Shown here: positions 26,530 through 35,479 of the stretch, in pieces
How positions within the stretch are numbered: the stretch's first letter is position 1
Layout of the letters: every line of letters begins with the position of its first letter
Assembly (NCBI RefSeq): GCF_034424175.1
Contig: NZ_CP139986.1
Location: forward strand, 3,906,001-3,970,000
Length of the DNA: 64,000 nt
Reading direction: 5' to 3'
Origin: Kluyvera intermedia
Lineage (GTDB): Bacteria > Pseudomonadota > Gammaproteobacteria > Enterobacterales > Enterobacteriaceae
Program-made: the position numbers and the translations under genes
The notes under the pieces: model-generated
The model's input: the letters and a program-made list of their open reading frames with translations, nothing else
Databases searched by the model: none
What the model was told of the DNA's origin: nothing

Positions 26530-28185
26530 ATGTCCTCAGGTCGATTGCAACAACAGTTCATCCGCTTATGGCAGTGCTGCGAAGGAAAATCGCAGGAAAC
26601 CACGCTAAATACTCTGGCCGAATTACTGAGCTGTTCACGCCGCCATATGAGGACGCTATTGAATACTATGGAAGCGCGCGGCTGGCTGACCTGGGAGGCG
26701 GAGGTCGGGCGCGGCAAGCGTTCAAAGCTTACCTTCCTCTACACCGGGCTGGCGTTGCAGCAGCAACGTGCGGAGGATCTGCTGGAGCAAGACCGGATCG
26801 ATCAACTGGTTCAACTGGTCGGCGATAAAGCCGCGGTACGCCAGATGCTGGTTTCGCATTTAGGCCGCAGTTTCCGCCAGGGTCGGCATATTTTGCGCGT
26901 GCTTTACTACCGTCCGATGCACAATTTACTGCCAGGAACCGCCCTGCGGCGTTCTGAAACCCACATCGCGCGGCAAATTTTTAGCGCATTAACCCGAATC
27001 AACGAGGTAAATGGGGAACTGGAAGCCGATATTGCGCACCATTGGCAGGCAATTTCCCCATTACACTGGCGTTTTTACCTCCGCCCCGGCATTCATTTCC
27101 ATCACGGCCGTGAATTGGAGATGGAGGACGTCATCGCGTCACTGCACCGCAGCATGACGCTTCCGCTGTATTCGAATATTTCGCGTATCGACTCCCCTAC
27201 CGCCTGGACACTGGATGTCCACCTTACGGAACCCGATCGCTGGCTGCCGCTGTTATTAGGTCAGGTCTCAGCGATGATCCTGCCGCGCGAGTGGCAGTCA
27301 CTGCCCAACTTCTCACGCATGCCGGTTGGCACCGGCCCGTACTCGGTCGCCCGTAACAATCAAAACCAGCTTAAGATCCTCGCCTTTGATGATTACTTCG
27401 GTTTCCGGGCGCTTATCGATGAGGTTAACGTCTGGGTCTTGCCGGAAATCAGCGAGGAGCCCAATGGCGGGCTGACGCTACAGGGTACCACCGAGAGCGA
27501 AAAGGCGGTCGAAAGCCGCCTTGAGGAGGGATGCTATTATTTACTGTTCGACGCCCGCAGCCCACTCGGCAACAACCCGGCAGTACGCCAGTGGCTGAGC
27601 CATATTTTTCATCCGAACAATCTTCTATACCACGCAGGCGAACAACACCAAAGCCACTGGTTCCCGGCCTATGGTCTGCTGCCGCGTTGGCACCACGCCC
27701 GCAGCCGCGCCTGTGAAAAACCGGCCGGGCTGGAATCGGTGACGCTGACCTATTATCGCGAACACATTGAACACCGAACGATTGGCCTCATTATGGAAGC
27801 CCTGCTGGCGGAGCATCAGGTCAAACTGAATATTCAGGAAGTGGAGTATGAGGAATGGCACCAGGGCGAGGTGGTCAGCGATATCTGGCTCAACAGCGCC
27901 AACTTTACGCTGCCGCTGGATTTCTCGTTATTTGCCTTTCTGTATGAAGTACCGCTTATCCGCAACTGTATTCCCATCGACTGGGAGCAGGACGCCCAGC
28001 GCTGGCGCGCCAATGCGCTCCCGCAGGCCGACTGGTGCCAACAACTTATGGAGAATCAGTCCGTTGTGCCGCTCATTCACCATTGGCTGATGTTACAGGG
28101 GCAACGCAGTATGCGCGGCGTGCGAATGAACACGTTAGGCTGGTTTGACTTTAAATCAGCCTGGTTTGCGCCACCGGATCCATAA
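26530..28185 (+). CDS. sgrR: Transcriptional activator SgrR
   Basis: Activates sgrS and setA when sugar phosphates build up. It has 551 residues, exactly as in E. coli. The N-terminal winged-helix region contains LLSCSRRHMRTLLNTMEARGWL (helix-turn-helix, about residues 33-54). The rest is an extracytoplasmic solute-binding-protein-like domain (DppA type) that senses a small molecule. It is divergent from sgrS, with about 70 nt between. Confidence 0.97.
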   Translation: MSSGRLQQQFIRLWQCCEGKSQETTLNTLAELLSCSRRHMRTLLNTMEARGWLTWEAEVGRGKRSKLTFLYTGLALQQQRAEDLLEQDRIDQLVQLVGDKAAVRQMLVSHLGRSFRQGRHILRVLYYRPMHNLLPGTALRRSETHIARQIFSALTRINEVNGELEADIAHHWQAISPLHWRFYLRPGIHFHHGRELEMEDVIASLHRSMTLPLYSNISRIDSPTAWTLDVHLTEPDRWLPLLLGQVSAMILPREWQSLPNFSRMPVGTGPYSVARNNQNQLKILAFDDYFGFRALIDEVNVWVLPEISEEPNGGLTLQGTTESEKAVESRLEEGCYYLLFDARSPLGNNPAVRQWLSHIFHPNNLLYHAGEQHQSHWFPAYGLLPRWHHARSRACEKPAGLESVTLTYYREHIEHRTIGLIMEALLAEHQVKLNIQEVEYEEWHQGEVVSDIWLNSANFTLPLDFSLFAFLYEVPLIRNCIPIDWEQDAQRWRANALPQADWCQQLMENQSVVPLIHHWLMLQGQRSMRGVRMNTLGWFDFKSAWFAPPDP

Positions 28186-28226
28186 GGCTTTTGATTTATT
28201 CACGTTATCATTACAATGTGGCGTTC

Positions 28227-28314
28227 TCAACGGGGTGCTAAACACAAACGCGTGTATTGGCTGAGAAAGACCCGTCGAACCTGATCCGGATAATCCCGGC
28301 GAAGGGATTTGGGG
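28227..28314 (+). promoter_or_regulatory. TPP riboswitch (THI element) controlling thiBPQ
   Basis: The conserved TPP aptamer pieces occur in order: CGGGGTGC, then GGCTGAGA, ACCC, CCTGATCCGGATAATCCCGG and GCGAAGGGA. The thiB GTG start lies about 40 nt downstream. Thiamine pyrophosphate binding is known to sequester the ribosome site in this operon. The homologous E. coli leader fragment is also listed as the sRNA SroA. Confidence 0.95.
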
Positions 28315-28354
28315 CTCACTCAAAATCCTTTGCCACCATGAATAAAGGTGCAAA

Positions 28355-29338
28355 GTGCTCAAAAAATTACTCCCACTGCTGGCCCTCATTGCCGTGCCAG
28401 CCTTCGCTAAACCCGTTCTCACGGTCTACACCTACGATTCCTTCGCCGCCGACTGGGGCCCTGGACCTGCGGTCAAAAAAGCGTTTGAGGTCGACTGTCA
28501 CTGCGAGCTGAAATTCGTCGCGCTGGAAGATGGCGTATCGCTGCTTAACCGTCTACGTATGGAAGGCAAAAATAGCAAAGCCGACGTAGTATTGGGGCTG
28601 GATAACAATCTGCTTCAGGCTGCGACTGAGACTAAACTGTTCGCCAAAAGCAACGTTCCGGCAAGCGCCGTCAACGTGCCGGGCGGCTGGAACAACGACA
28701 CCTTCGTGCCGTTCGACTACGGCTACTTCGCTTTCGTCTACGACAAAAACAAACTGAAAAACCCGCCAAAAAACCTGAAAGAACTGGTCGAAAGCGATCA
28801 GAAATGGCGGGTGATTTACCAAGATCCTCGCACCAGTACGCCGGGCTTAGGCCTGCTGCTGTGGATGCAGAAAGTCTATGGCGATAAAGCACCGGAAGCG
28901 TGGCAGAAACTGGCGGCGAAAACCGTTACCGTCACCAAGGGCTGGAGTGAAGCCTACGGTCTGTTCCTGAAAGGGGAAAGCGACCTGGTACTGAGCTACA
29001 CCACCTCACCGGCGTATCACATCATCGAAGAGAAGAAAGATAACTACGCGGCGGCAGCCTTTAGCGAAGGTCATTACCTGCAGGTGGAAGTGGCAGCGAA
29101 AACCGCCGCCAGTAAACAGCCCAAACTGGCGGATCAATTCCTGAGCTTTATGGTTTCCCCAGCATTCCAGAATGCGGTGCCAACCGGTAACTGGATGTAC
29201 CCCGTGACTCAGGTTGCGTTACCGGAGGGCTTTAACAACCTGGTGAAACCACAAACTGCACTGCAATTTACGCCGCAACAGGTCGCAACCGATCGTCAAA
29301 ACTGGATTAACGCATGGCTCCGCGCCGCCAGCCGCTAA
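28355..29338 (+). CDS. thiB: Thiamine/TPP ABC transporter, periplasmic binding protein
   Basis: Periplasmic binding protein for thiamine and its phosphates (also called TbpA). It has 327 residues from a GTG start, with AAAGG 6 nt upstream. The signal peptide MLKKLLPLLALIAVPAFA is followed by mature KPVLTVYTYDSFAADWGPG. GWNNDTFVPFDYGYFAFVYD is the binding-protein core. Length and sequence match E. coli. The end overlaps thiP by 25 nt. Confidence 0.97.
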   Translation: MLKKLLPLLALIAVPAFAKPVLTVYTYDSFAADWGPGPAVKKAFEVDCHCELKFVALEDGVSLLNRLRMEGKNSKADVVLGLDNNLLQAATETKLFAKSNVPASAVNVPGGWNNDTFVPFDYGYFAFVYDKNKLKNPPKNLKELVESDQKWRVIYQDPRTSTPGLGLLLWMQKVYGDKAPEAWQKLAAKTVTVTKGWSEAYGLFLKGESDLVLSYTTSPAYHIIEEKKDNYAAAAFSEGHYLQVEVAAKTAASKQPKLADQFLSFMVSPAFQNAVPTGNWMYPVTQVALPEGFNNLVKPQTALQFTPQQVATDRQNWINAWLRAASR

Positions 29339-30924
29339 CTCCTCACTGGCTCTTTCCGGGGCTTGCAGCCACCACGCTGATGGTGGCCGTCGCCCTGGCG
29401 GCATTTTTGTCGTTATGGCTAAACGCACCAGAAACCTCATGGTCGACGCTGCTTGCCGACAGCTATCTGTGGCACGTGGTGCGATTCTCCTTCTGGCAGG
29501 CGTTCCTTTCGGCGCTGCTGTCCGTCATTCCTGCCATTTTCCTTGCCCGCGCGCTCTACCGCCGACGCTTCCCCGGCCGCCAGCTGTTACTGCGGCTGTG
29601 TGCCATGACGCTTATTTTACCGGTGCTGGTCGCCGTATTCGGTATTCTGAGCGTTTACGGTCGTCAGGGCTGGCTGGCTCAGCTTTGTACCTGGCTCGGC
29701 TGGCAGTGGAATTTCTCACCCTACGGCCTGCAAGGCATCCTGCTGGCGCATGTGTTCTTTAATATGCCGATGGCAACCCGCCTGTTGCTGCAAGCGCTGG
29801 AGCAAATTCCCGGTGAGCAGCGCCAAATTGCGGCTCAGCTTGGCATGCGCGGCTACCCGTTTTTCCGCCTGGTAGAGTGGCCATGGCTGCGGCGTCAAAT
29901 TTTACCCATCGCCACGCTTATCTTTATGCTCTGTTTCGCCAGCTTCGCCACCGTGCTATCACTGGGCGGCGGGCCGTCGGCCACCACCATCGAGCTGGCT
30001 ATCTACCAGGCGCTGAACTTTGATTACGACCCCGCGCGGGCAGCGATGCTGGCGATCATTCAAATGGCCTGCTGTCTGTCGCTGGTGTTATTAAGCCAGC
30101 GCCTGAGCCGAGCGATTGCGATTGGCAACACGCAGGTTCACGGCTGGCGTGACCCTGACGATCGCTGGCACAGCCGAATCGCCGACATGCTACTGATTTT
30201 GCTGACGTTGTTATTACTGCTGCCGCCGCTGCTGGCGGTGATTTTCGACGGCATCAACCCCACGATGTTCCAGGTGCTGGAGCAACCCATTTTATGGCAG
30301 GCGCTGACGACATCCCTGCGCATTGCCCTCGCCGCTGGCCTGTTATGCGTGATACTGACCATGATGCTGCTGTGGAGCAGCCGCGAGCTGCGAGCGCGCA
30401 ACCGACCACTCGCCGGTCAGGCTATGGAGCTCAGCGGGATGTTGATTTTGGCAATGCCGGGGATCGTGCTGGCAACCGGCTTCTTCCTGCTGCTGAACAA
30501 CACCATCGGCTTGCCCGACTCCGCCGATGGCATTGTGATTTTCACCAACGCGCTGATGGCGGTGCCGTATGCCATCAAAGTGCTGGAGACGCCGATGCGC
30601 GACGTCACCGCCCGCTACAGTATCCTGTGCGAATCGCTGGGGCTTTCCGGCATAAATCGGCTACGGGTCGTAGAACTGCGCGCCCTCAAACGCCCCCTGG
30701 CGCAAGCGCTGGCGTTTGCCTGCGTGCTATCAATTGGTGATTTCGGCGTGGTGGCGCTGTTTGGCAATGAAGAATTCCGCACTCTGCCGTTTTATCTCTA
30801 TCAGCAAATTGGCGCCTACCGCAGCCAGGACGGCGCGGTGACCGCGTTAATTCTGCTGATACTGTGCTTCGTACTGTTTACCGTGATTGAAAAAATACCC
30901 GGACGCCATGCTAAAACTCAATGA
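29314..30924 (+). CDS. thiP: Thiamine/TPP ABC transporter permease
   Basis: Inner-membrane permease with about twelve membrane segments, built as two fused halves. Each half has an EAA-type loop for ThiQ contact, e.g. QIAAQLGMRGYPFFRLVEWP near residue 170. It has 536 residues, as in E. coli. The start lies inside thiB and the end overlaps thiQ by 17 nt, so the three genes are translationally coupled. Confidence 0.97.
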   Translation: MAPRRQPLTPHWLFPGLAATTLMVAVALAAFLSLWLNAPETSWSTLLADSYLWHVVRFSFWQAFLSALLSVIPAIFLARALYRRRFPGRQLLLRLCAMTLILPVLVAVFGILSVYGRQGWLAQLCTWLGWQWNFSPYGLQGILLAHVFFNMPMATRLLLQALEQIPGEQRQIAAQLGMRGYPFFRLVEWPWLRRQILPIATLIFMLCFASFATVLSLGGGPSATTIELAIYQALNFDYDPARAAMLAIIQMACCLSLVLLSQRLSRAIAIGNTQVHGWRDPDDRWHSRIADMLLILLTLLLLLPPLLAVIFDGINPTMFQVLEQPILWQALTTSLRIALAAGLLCVILTMMLLWSSRELRARNRPLAGQAMELSGMLILAMPGIVLATGFFLLLNNTIGLPDSADGIVIFTNALMAVPYAIKVLETPMRDVTARYSILCESLGLSGINRLRVVELRALKRPLAQALAFACVLSIGDFGVVALFGNEEFRTLPFYLYQQIGAYRSQDGAVTALILLILCFVLFTVIEKIPGRHAKTQ

Positions 30925-31606
30925 TGTCACCTGGCTGTATCAGCATTTACCGATGCGTTTCACCACCACTATCGCGCAGGGCGAGAAGGTGGCGATCCTC
31001 GGCCCCAGCGGTGCGGGTAAATCCACGCTGCTCAACCTGATCGCCGGTTTCCTGCCGCCTGCCAGCGGCACGCTAATACTTGAAGGACGGGTACATACCG
31101 ATACACCGCCATCGCAGCGGCCAGTGTCGATGTTGTTTCAGGAAAATAATCTCTTTAGCCATCTGACGGTACGGCAAAATATTGGTCTCGGGATGAGCCC
31201 ACGCCTGAAGCTCAACGCCGAACAGCAGCGAAAGCTCGCGGTCATTGCTCAGCAGATGGGCATTGAAACAATGCTGGACAGGCTGCCCGGCGAGCTTTCC
31301 GGCGGCCAGCGTCAACGCGCGGCGCTGGCGCGCTGTCTGGTGCGCGAGCAGCCAATATTGCTATTGGATGAACCCTTTTCCGCGCTCGACCCAGCGCTGC
31401 GTCAGGAGATGCTCCAGCTGGTTGACGATGTCTGTCAGCGTCAGCAATTGACGTTATTGATGGTGTCACACAGCGTAGAAGATGCCGCGCGCATCGCAAC
31501 GCGGGCGATGGTGGTGGCCGACGGACGTATCGCCTGGGATGGTGATACGCAGGAATTGTTAAGCGGTCGCGCCAGCGCGTCTGCACTGTTGGGCATTCGC
31601 GGGTGA
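30908..31606 (+). CDS. thiQ: Thiamine/TPP ABC transporter ATPase
   Basis: ATPase that drives ThiBP. It has 232 residues from the ATG of MLKLNDVTWL inside the end of thiP. Walker A GPSGAGKST is at residues 32-40, followed by a Q-loop (FQENNLF), the signature LSGGQRQR and Walker B ILLLDEP. The length matches E. coli. It is the last gene of the riboswitch-controlled operon and is followed by a REP. Confidence 0.97.
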   Translation: MLKLNDVTWLYQHLPMRFTTTIAQGEKVAILGPSGAGKSTLLNLIAGFLPPASGTLILEGRVHTDTPPSQRPVSMLFQENNLFSHLTVRQNIGLGMSPRLKLNAEQQRKLAVIAQQMGIETMLDRLPGELSGGQRQRAALARCLVREQPILLLDEPFSALDPALRQEMLQLVDDVCQRQQLTLLMVSHSVEDAARIATRAMVVADGRIAWDGDTQELLSGRASASALLGIRG

Positions 31607-31610
31607 GTTT

Positions 31611-31648
31611 TGCCGGATGGCGATGCTGGCGCATCTTATCCGGCCTAC
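31611..31648. repeat. Classical E. coli-type REP element
   Basis: TGCCGGATGGCGATGC...GCATCTTATCCGGCCTAC is the canonical palindromic REP unit of Escherichia and relatives. It lies between convergent thiQ and yabI. This is a different family from the GTAGCCCGGCC units elsewhere in the window. Confidence 0.88.
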
Positions 31649-31680
31649 GCCACCTAACATCCCGCGAACACACGGGCACA

Positions 31681-32448
31681 TTACAGCCCCACCACCTTGC
31701 GCAAAATCCCAACATACACCGGCATCAGCGGATGACGTATCACGCTCACCAGTGCGACCACCGCCACGCCCATCACCAGAGGTGATAGCCACAACAGACG
31801 CTGGCGCGGCAATAGCGCGCTCAGCTTGTCGTGACTCTCTTTCGCACTACGCCACAGACGCCAGCACAGCCAGCCCGCAACCCACAACAGTAGCGCCGCC
31901 GCCAGCAGCAGCCACTTAAAGCTGGCGCTGTTTTCATCCGCCGGAATATCAATCGCCGCGCCAGCAAGAATCCCCGGCAGGAAGTACAGCGGCGGCCATA
32001 GCACGCAGCCGATAATATTGGGGGTAATAAACTTGGATACCGGCAGGTCGAGCATCCCCGCGACCATTGGCACCAGCGGTCGCGTCGGGCCGACAAAACG
32101 ACCGAGCAGAATGGTAAACATGCTGTGTTGATGCAGCGCATGCTCGGTTTTATCCAGCAGCGCGCGATTCTTCTTCATAAACGACCAGCGGTGCAGCGGC
32201 TTTTTAAACCGCCAGCCCAGCCAGAATGAGATCCAGTCGCCAAGCAGGCAGCCAATAATCCCCACCAGCCATGCCTGCCAGAAATTCACCTCGCCGCTGC
32301 CAATAAGCGCGCCAAGCCCGGCCATCATAACGGTACCCGGCAGAATCAATCCGACTAACGCCAGCGATTCCAGAAACGCCACCAGCGCGACCGCAATCAG
32401 CGAATAGGTCGTAGATTGCGTAATAAAGTGTTCCAGCATTTCTTGCAT
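31681..32448 (-). CDS. yabI: DedA-family inner membrane protein YabI
   Basis: DedA/SNARE-associated family membrane protein. It has 255 residues (E. coli 254). The family segments ALVGLILPGTVMMAGLGA, GDWISFWLGWRFKKPLHRW and GRFVGPTRPLVPMVAGML (with the conserved arginine and prolines) are visible, along with 5-6 hydrophobic stretches. Other DedA proteins have been linked to proton-coupled or undecaprenyl-phosphate transport; the specific role of YabI is not settled. Confidence 0.94.
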   Translation of the reverse strand: MQEMLEHFITQSTTYSLIAVALVAFLESLALVGLILPGTVMMAGLGALIGSGEVNFWQAWLVGIIGCLLGDWISFWLGWRFKKPLHRWSFMKKNRALLDKTEHALHQHSMFTILLGRFVGPTRPLVPMVAGMLDLPVSKFITPNIIGCVLWPPLYFLPGILAGAAIDIPADENSASFKWLLLAAALLLWVAGWLCWRLWRSAKESHDKLSALLPRQRLLWLSPLVMGVAVVALVSVIRHPLMPVYVGILRKVVGL

Positions 32449-32577
32449 AGTGTGCCCGGTTTGAAAACGAAGCAGGGATTCTCCAGAGCGCCTCCCGCGA
32501 CGTCAAGCCTTCAATTATCAGTAAAGTTTACTGGCAAACACAAAACCCGACACACCACATTTCCGTTTCTTTACTTT

Positions 32578-33423
32578 TTATTCACATCCCGCACGAAATT
32601 CACTCGGGCTAGCACCGGTACACTTCTTAAAAACGCGCGAGAAGTAGAGCTGATCTTCAAAGCCGACATTGCGCCCTACGCTAGCAATTGGCATCCGCGT
32701 GGTACTGAGCAGCAGTTTCGCCTGGCTCATACGTTGATCCTCACGCCAGCTCAATACGCTGACGCCCAATTGCTGACGAAAGAGATGCGATAAGCGCGAT
32801 GGTGAGAGACAAACATGCTGCGCGACGCTTGCGATATCAAAGTGGCTGTCCGCCAGATGGTCGCTGATGTACTGACAGGCGTCGCGCACCCGGTTATCCA
32901 TCGGTGGATGCAGCGATTCATTAATCGCCTCCATGCGGCGCAGCAGCAACTGTTCCAGCAGGTTGATGGCCAGGAGCTCCGAATAGCGCCCAACGCCCTG
33001 CCCGGCATCGATAATCTTGCCGAACAAACTGGTTATCTCCGCCTGATGCGCTTCATCCGGGCGATAAAAACCGGTTTGCGCCACGATAGCGGGCCAATGC
33101 AGCCATTCATGCCAGTAGGCGCGTGGGCGGAAGTAAACCCACTGGTGATACCACTCACTGGCGTCGGGATGGCGACCATAATGATGAATCTCCCCCGGCG
33201 GGAACATCAGCATATCGCCCTGACGGCAGACAAACTGTTTGCCCTGGTTTTCAATCACCCCTTCACCACGCACCGTCATATTGAGAATAAAGCCTTTCAT
33301 GCCTAGCGGCCGGTCGATAAAGAAATCCAGATAGCCTCCGGCTTCAATCGGCGTTAATCCCGCCACCAGATGGGCGTTAAACGAATAGCCGGGCAACAAG
33401 GGATCGTTTTGCATTTCAGCCAT
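32578..33423 (-). CDS. araC: Arabinose operon regulator AraC
   Basis: Dual regulator of araBAD that binds L-arabinose. The N-terminal cupin dimerisation domain includes GEIHHYGRHP and the arabinose-binding arm (PLLPGYSFN). The C-terminal region has two helix-turn-helix units (FDIASVAQHVCLSPSRLSHLF and MPIASVGRNVGFEDQLYFSRVF). It has 281 residues and ends at RAGCE, 11 short of E. coli K-12 AraC (292), which loses only a poorly conserved tail. It is divergent from araB. Confidence 0.97.
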   Translation of the reverse strand: MAEMQNDPLLPGYSFNAHLVAGLTPIEAGGYLDFFIDRPLGMKGFILNMTVRGEGVIENQGKQFVCRQGDMLMFPPGEIHHYGRHPDASEWYHQWVYFRPRAYWHEWLHWPAIVAQTGFYRPDEAHQAEITSLFGKIIDAGQGVGRYSELLAINLLEQLLLRRMEAINESLHPPMDNRVRDACQYISDHLADSHFDIASVAQHVCLSPSRLSHLFRQQLGVSVLSWREDQRMSQAKLLLSTTRMPIASVGRNVGFEDQLYFSRVFKKCTGASPSEFRAGCE

Positions 33424-33761
33424 TTCTGTTCACTCTCATTGTTACCAGAAGAAACCAATTATCCATATTCATCTTTTTATCCTTATTGCCACCGCACGAT
33501 ATCAACAACAGAACCTGCACCACAGTCAAGCCCGTTATTTCAAGGCACTTAGAGAATCAGTCGGGGAATTCCCTGCGCTCAGGGTAACAACTGAAGTGTC
33601 TATAAAGACGACAGAAAAGTCCACATTGATTATTTGCACGGCGTCACACTTTGAGAGGTGACAGCAATATTGTCCATAAGATTAGCGGTTCCCGCCTGAC
33701 GGTTTTGTGCGGAGATATCTACTGTTTCACTATCACGTTTTCTTTGAGATGGAGTAACACG
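33424..33761. promoter_or_regulatory. araC-araBAD control region
   Basis: 338 nt, the same spacing I recall for E. coli. Elements by similarity: O2 half-site GAAACCAATTATCCATATT (33451-33469); O1 region about 33596-33630; CRP site TTGCACGGCGTCACAC (33635-33650); I1 around AGCAATATTGTCCATAA (33663-33679); I2 around TTAGCGGTTCCCGCCTGAC (33682-33700); pBAD -35 CTGACG (33696-33701) and -10 TACTGT (33720-33725) with 18-nt spacing. I2 overlaps the -35, as expected for AraC activation. Confidence 0.88.
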
Positions 33762-35468
33762 ATGGCAATCGCAATTGGCCTCGATTTTGGTAGTGACTCA
33801 GTACGCGCTCTGGCCGTAAATTGCGCGACGGGCGAAGAAATCGCTACCAGCGTTGAATGGTATCCACGCTGGCAGGAAGGGCGTTTCTGCGACGCGCCAA
33901 ATAACCGCTTCCGCCACCACCCTCGCGATTATATTGAGTCGATGGAAGCGGCGCTGAAAAGCGTGCTGGCGGAACTCTCAAGCGACCAGCGCGCGGATGT
34001 GGTAGGTATTGGCGTCGACAGTACCGGCTCAACGCCCGCCCCTATTGATGCCGACGGCAACGTGCTGGCGTTAAAAGAAGAGTTCGCCAACAACCCCAAT
34101 GCGATGTTCGTGCTGTGGAAAGACCACACTGCCGTCGAAGAAGCCGAAGCCATCACCCGCCTGTGTCATCAGCCGGGCAAAGAAGACTACTCCCGCTATA
34201 TTGGCGGCATTTATTCCAGCGAATGGTTCTGGGCCAAAATTCTCCACGTAACCCGCGAAGACCGCGCCGTTGCTGAGGCCGCCGTATCGTGGATCGAACT
34301 GTGCGACTGGGTTCCCGCACTGCTTTCCGGCACGACTCGTCCGCAAGATATCCGCCGTGGTCGCTGTAGCGCCGGGCATAAATCCCTGTGGCACGATAGC
34401 TGGGGCGGCTTACCACCAGCCTCCTTCTTCGACGAGCTGGATCCTATTCTCAATCAGCATCTGTCTTACCCGATGTTCAACGAAACCTGGACGGCAGATG
34501 TACCGGTCGGCACGTTAACCGCCGAGTGGGCAGAGCGCCTGGGCCTGTCCGCAAAAGTGGTCATTTCCGGCGGGGCGTTTGACTGCCATATGGGCGCAGT
34601 TGGCGCAGGCGCACAGCCAAACGCGCTGGTGAAAGTGATTGGCACCTCCACCTGCGACATTCTGATTGCCGATAAAAACAGCGTGGGTAACCGCACGGTG
34701 AAAGGCATTTGCGGCCAGGTTGATGGCAGCGTCGTGCCGAACTTTATCGGCATGGAAGCGGGTCAGTCAGCCTTTGGCGATATCTACGCCTGGTTTGGTC
34801 GCGTGCTTGGCTGGCCGCTGGAGCAGCTTGCCGCCCAACATCCTGAGCTGAAAGAACAGATCAAAGCAAGCCAGAAACAGCTTCTCCCAGCGCTGACCGA
34901 AGCGTGGGCCAACAACCCGTCGCTCGACCATCTGCCAGTGGTGCTCGACTGGTTTAACGGTCGCCGCACGCCAAACGCCAACCAGCGCTTAAAAGGCGTT
35001 ATCACCGATTTGAATCTGGCCACCGACGCCCCGGCGCTGTTTGGTGGGCTGATTGCCGCCACCGCCTTCGGCGCACGCGCCATTATGGAGTGCTTCACCG
35101 AGCAAGGTATTCCGGTCAACAACGTGATGGCGCTGGGCGGCATCGCCCGTAAAAACCGCGTCATCATGCAGGCTTGCAGCGACGTGCTGAACCGTCCGCT
35201 ACAGATTGTGGCCTCCGATCAATGCTGTGCGCTAGGCGCGGCCATTTTTGCCGCCGTCGCAGCCCGCGTTCATGCCGATATTCCGAGCGCGCAGCAACAG
35301 ATGGCCAGCCGCGTCGAACATACCCTACAGCCGCGACCACAGCAGGCTCAGCGCTTTGAAGAACTTTATCAGCGCTACCAGCAGTGGGCCGTGACAGCCG
35401 AACAACATTATCTTCCCGCTGCTCCTGCGGAAAAATCCGCGACCTCCTCTGCGGCGTTGACTCATTAA
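33762..35468 (+). CDS. araB: L-ribulokinase
   Basis: FGGY-family kinase that phosphorylates L-ribulose to L-ribulose 5-phosphate. It has 568 residues from MAIAIGLDFGSDS, with GATGGAG upstream; the open frame before this is pBAD. The N-terminal IGLDFGSDSVRAL, GIGVDSTGSTP and C-terminal GGIARKNRVIMQ motifs are intact. araA follows after 11 nt. Confidence 0.97.
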   Translation: MAIAIGLDFGSDSVRALAVNCATGEEIATSVEWYPRWQEGRFCDAPNNRFRHHPRDYIESMEAALKSVLAELSSDQRADVVGIGVDSTGSTPAPIDADGNVLALKEEFANNPNAMFVLWKDHTAVEEAEAITRLCHQPGKEDYSRYIGGIYSSEWFWAKILHVTREDRAVAEAAVSWIELCDWVPALLSGTTRPQDIRRGRCSAGHKSLWHDSWGGLPPASFFDELDPILNQHLSYPMFNETWTADVPVGTLTAEWAERLGLSAKVVISGGAFDCHMGAVGAGAQPNALVKVIGTSTCDILIADKNSVGNRTVKGICGQVDGSVVPNFIGMEAGQSAFGDIYAWFGRVLGWPLEQLAAQHPELKEQIKASQKQLLPALTEAWANNPSLDHLPVVLDWFNGRRTPNANQRLKGVITDLNLATDAPALFGGLIAATAFGARAIMECFTEQGIPVNNVMALGGIARKNRVIMQACSDVLNRPLQIVASDQCCALGAAIFAAVAARVHADIPSAQQQMASRVEHTLQPRPQQAQRFEELYQRYQQWAVTAEQHYLPAAPAEKSATSSAALTH

Positions 35469-35479
35469 AGGATACGACT

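Noticed and set aside
32578..33423. AraC truncation as a disabling mutation
   Set aside because: Only about 11 residues of the variable tail are absent compared with E. coli K-12. Both helix-turn-helix units are complete, so the protein should work.
33651..33761. N-terminal extension of AraB starting at an upstream codon
   Set aside because: This segment is the pBAD promoter with I1, I2, -35 and -10 elements. The conserved AraB start MAIAIGLDFG at 33762 has a ribosome site.
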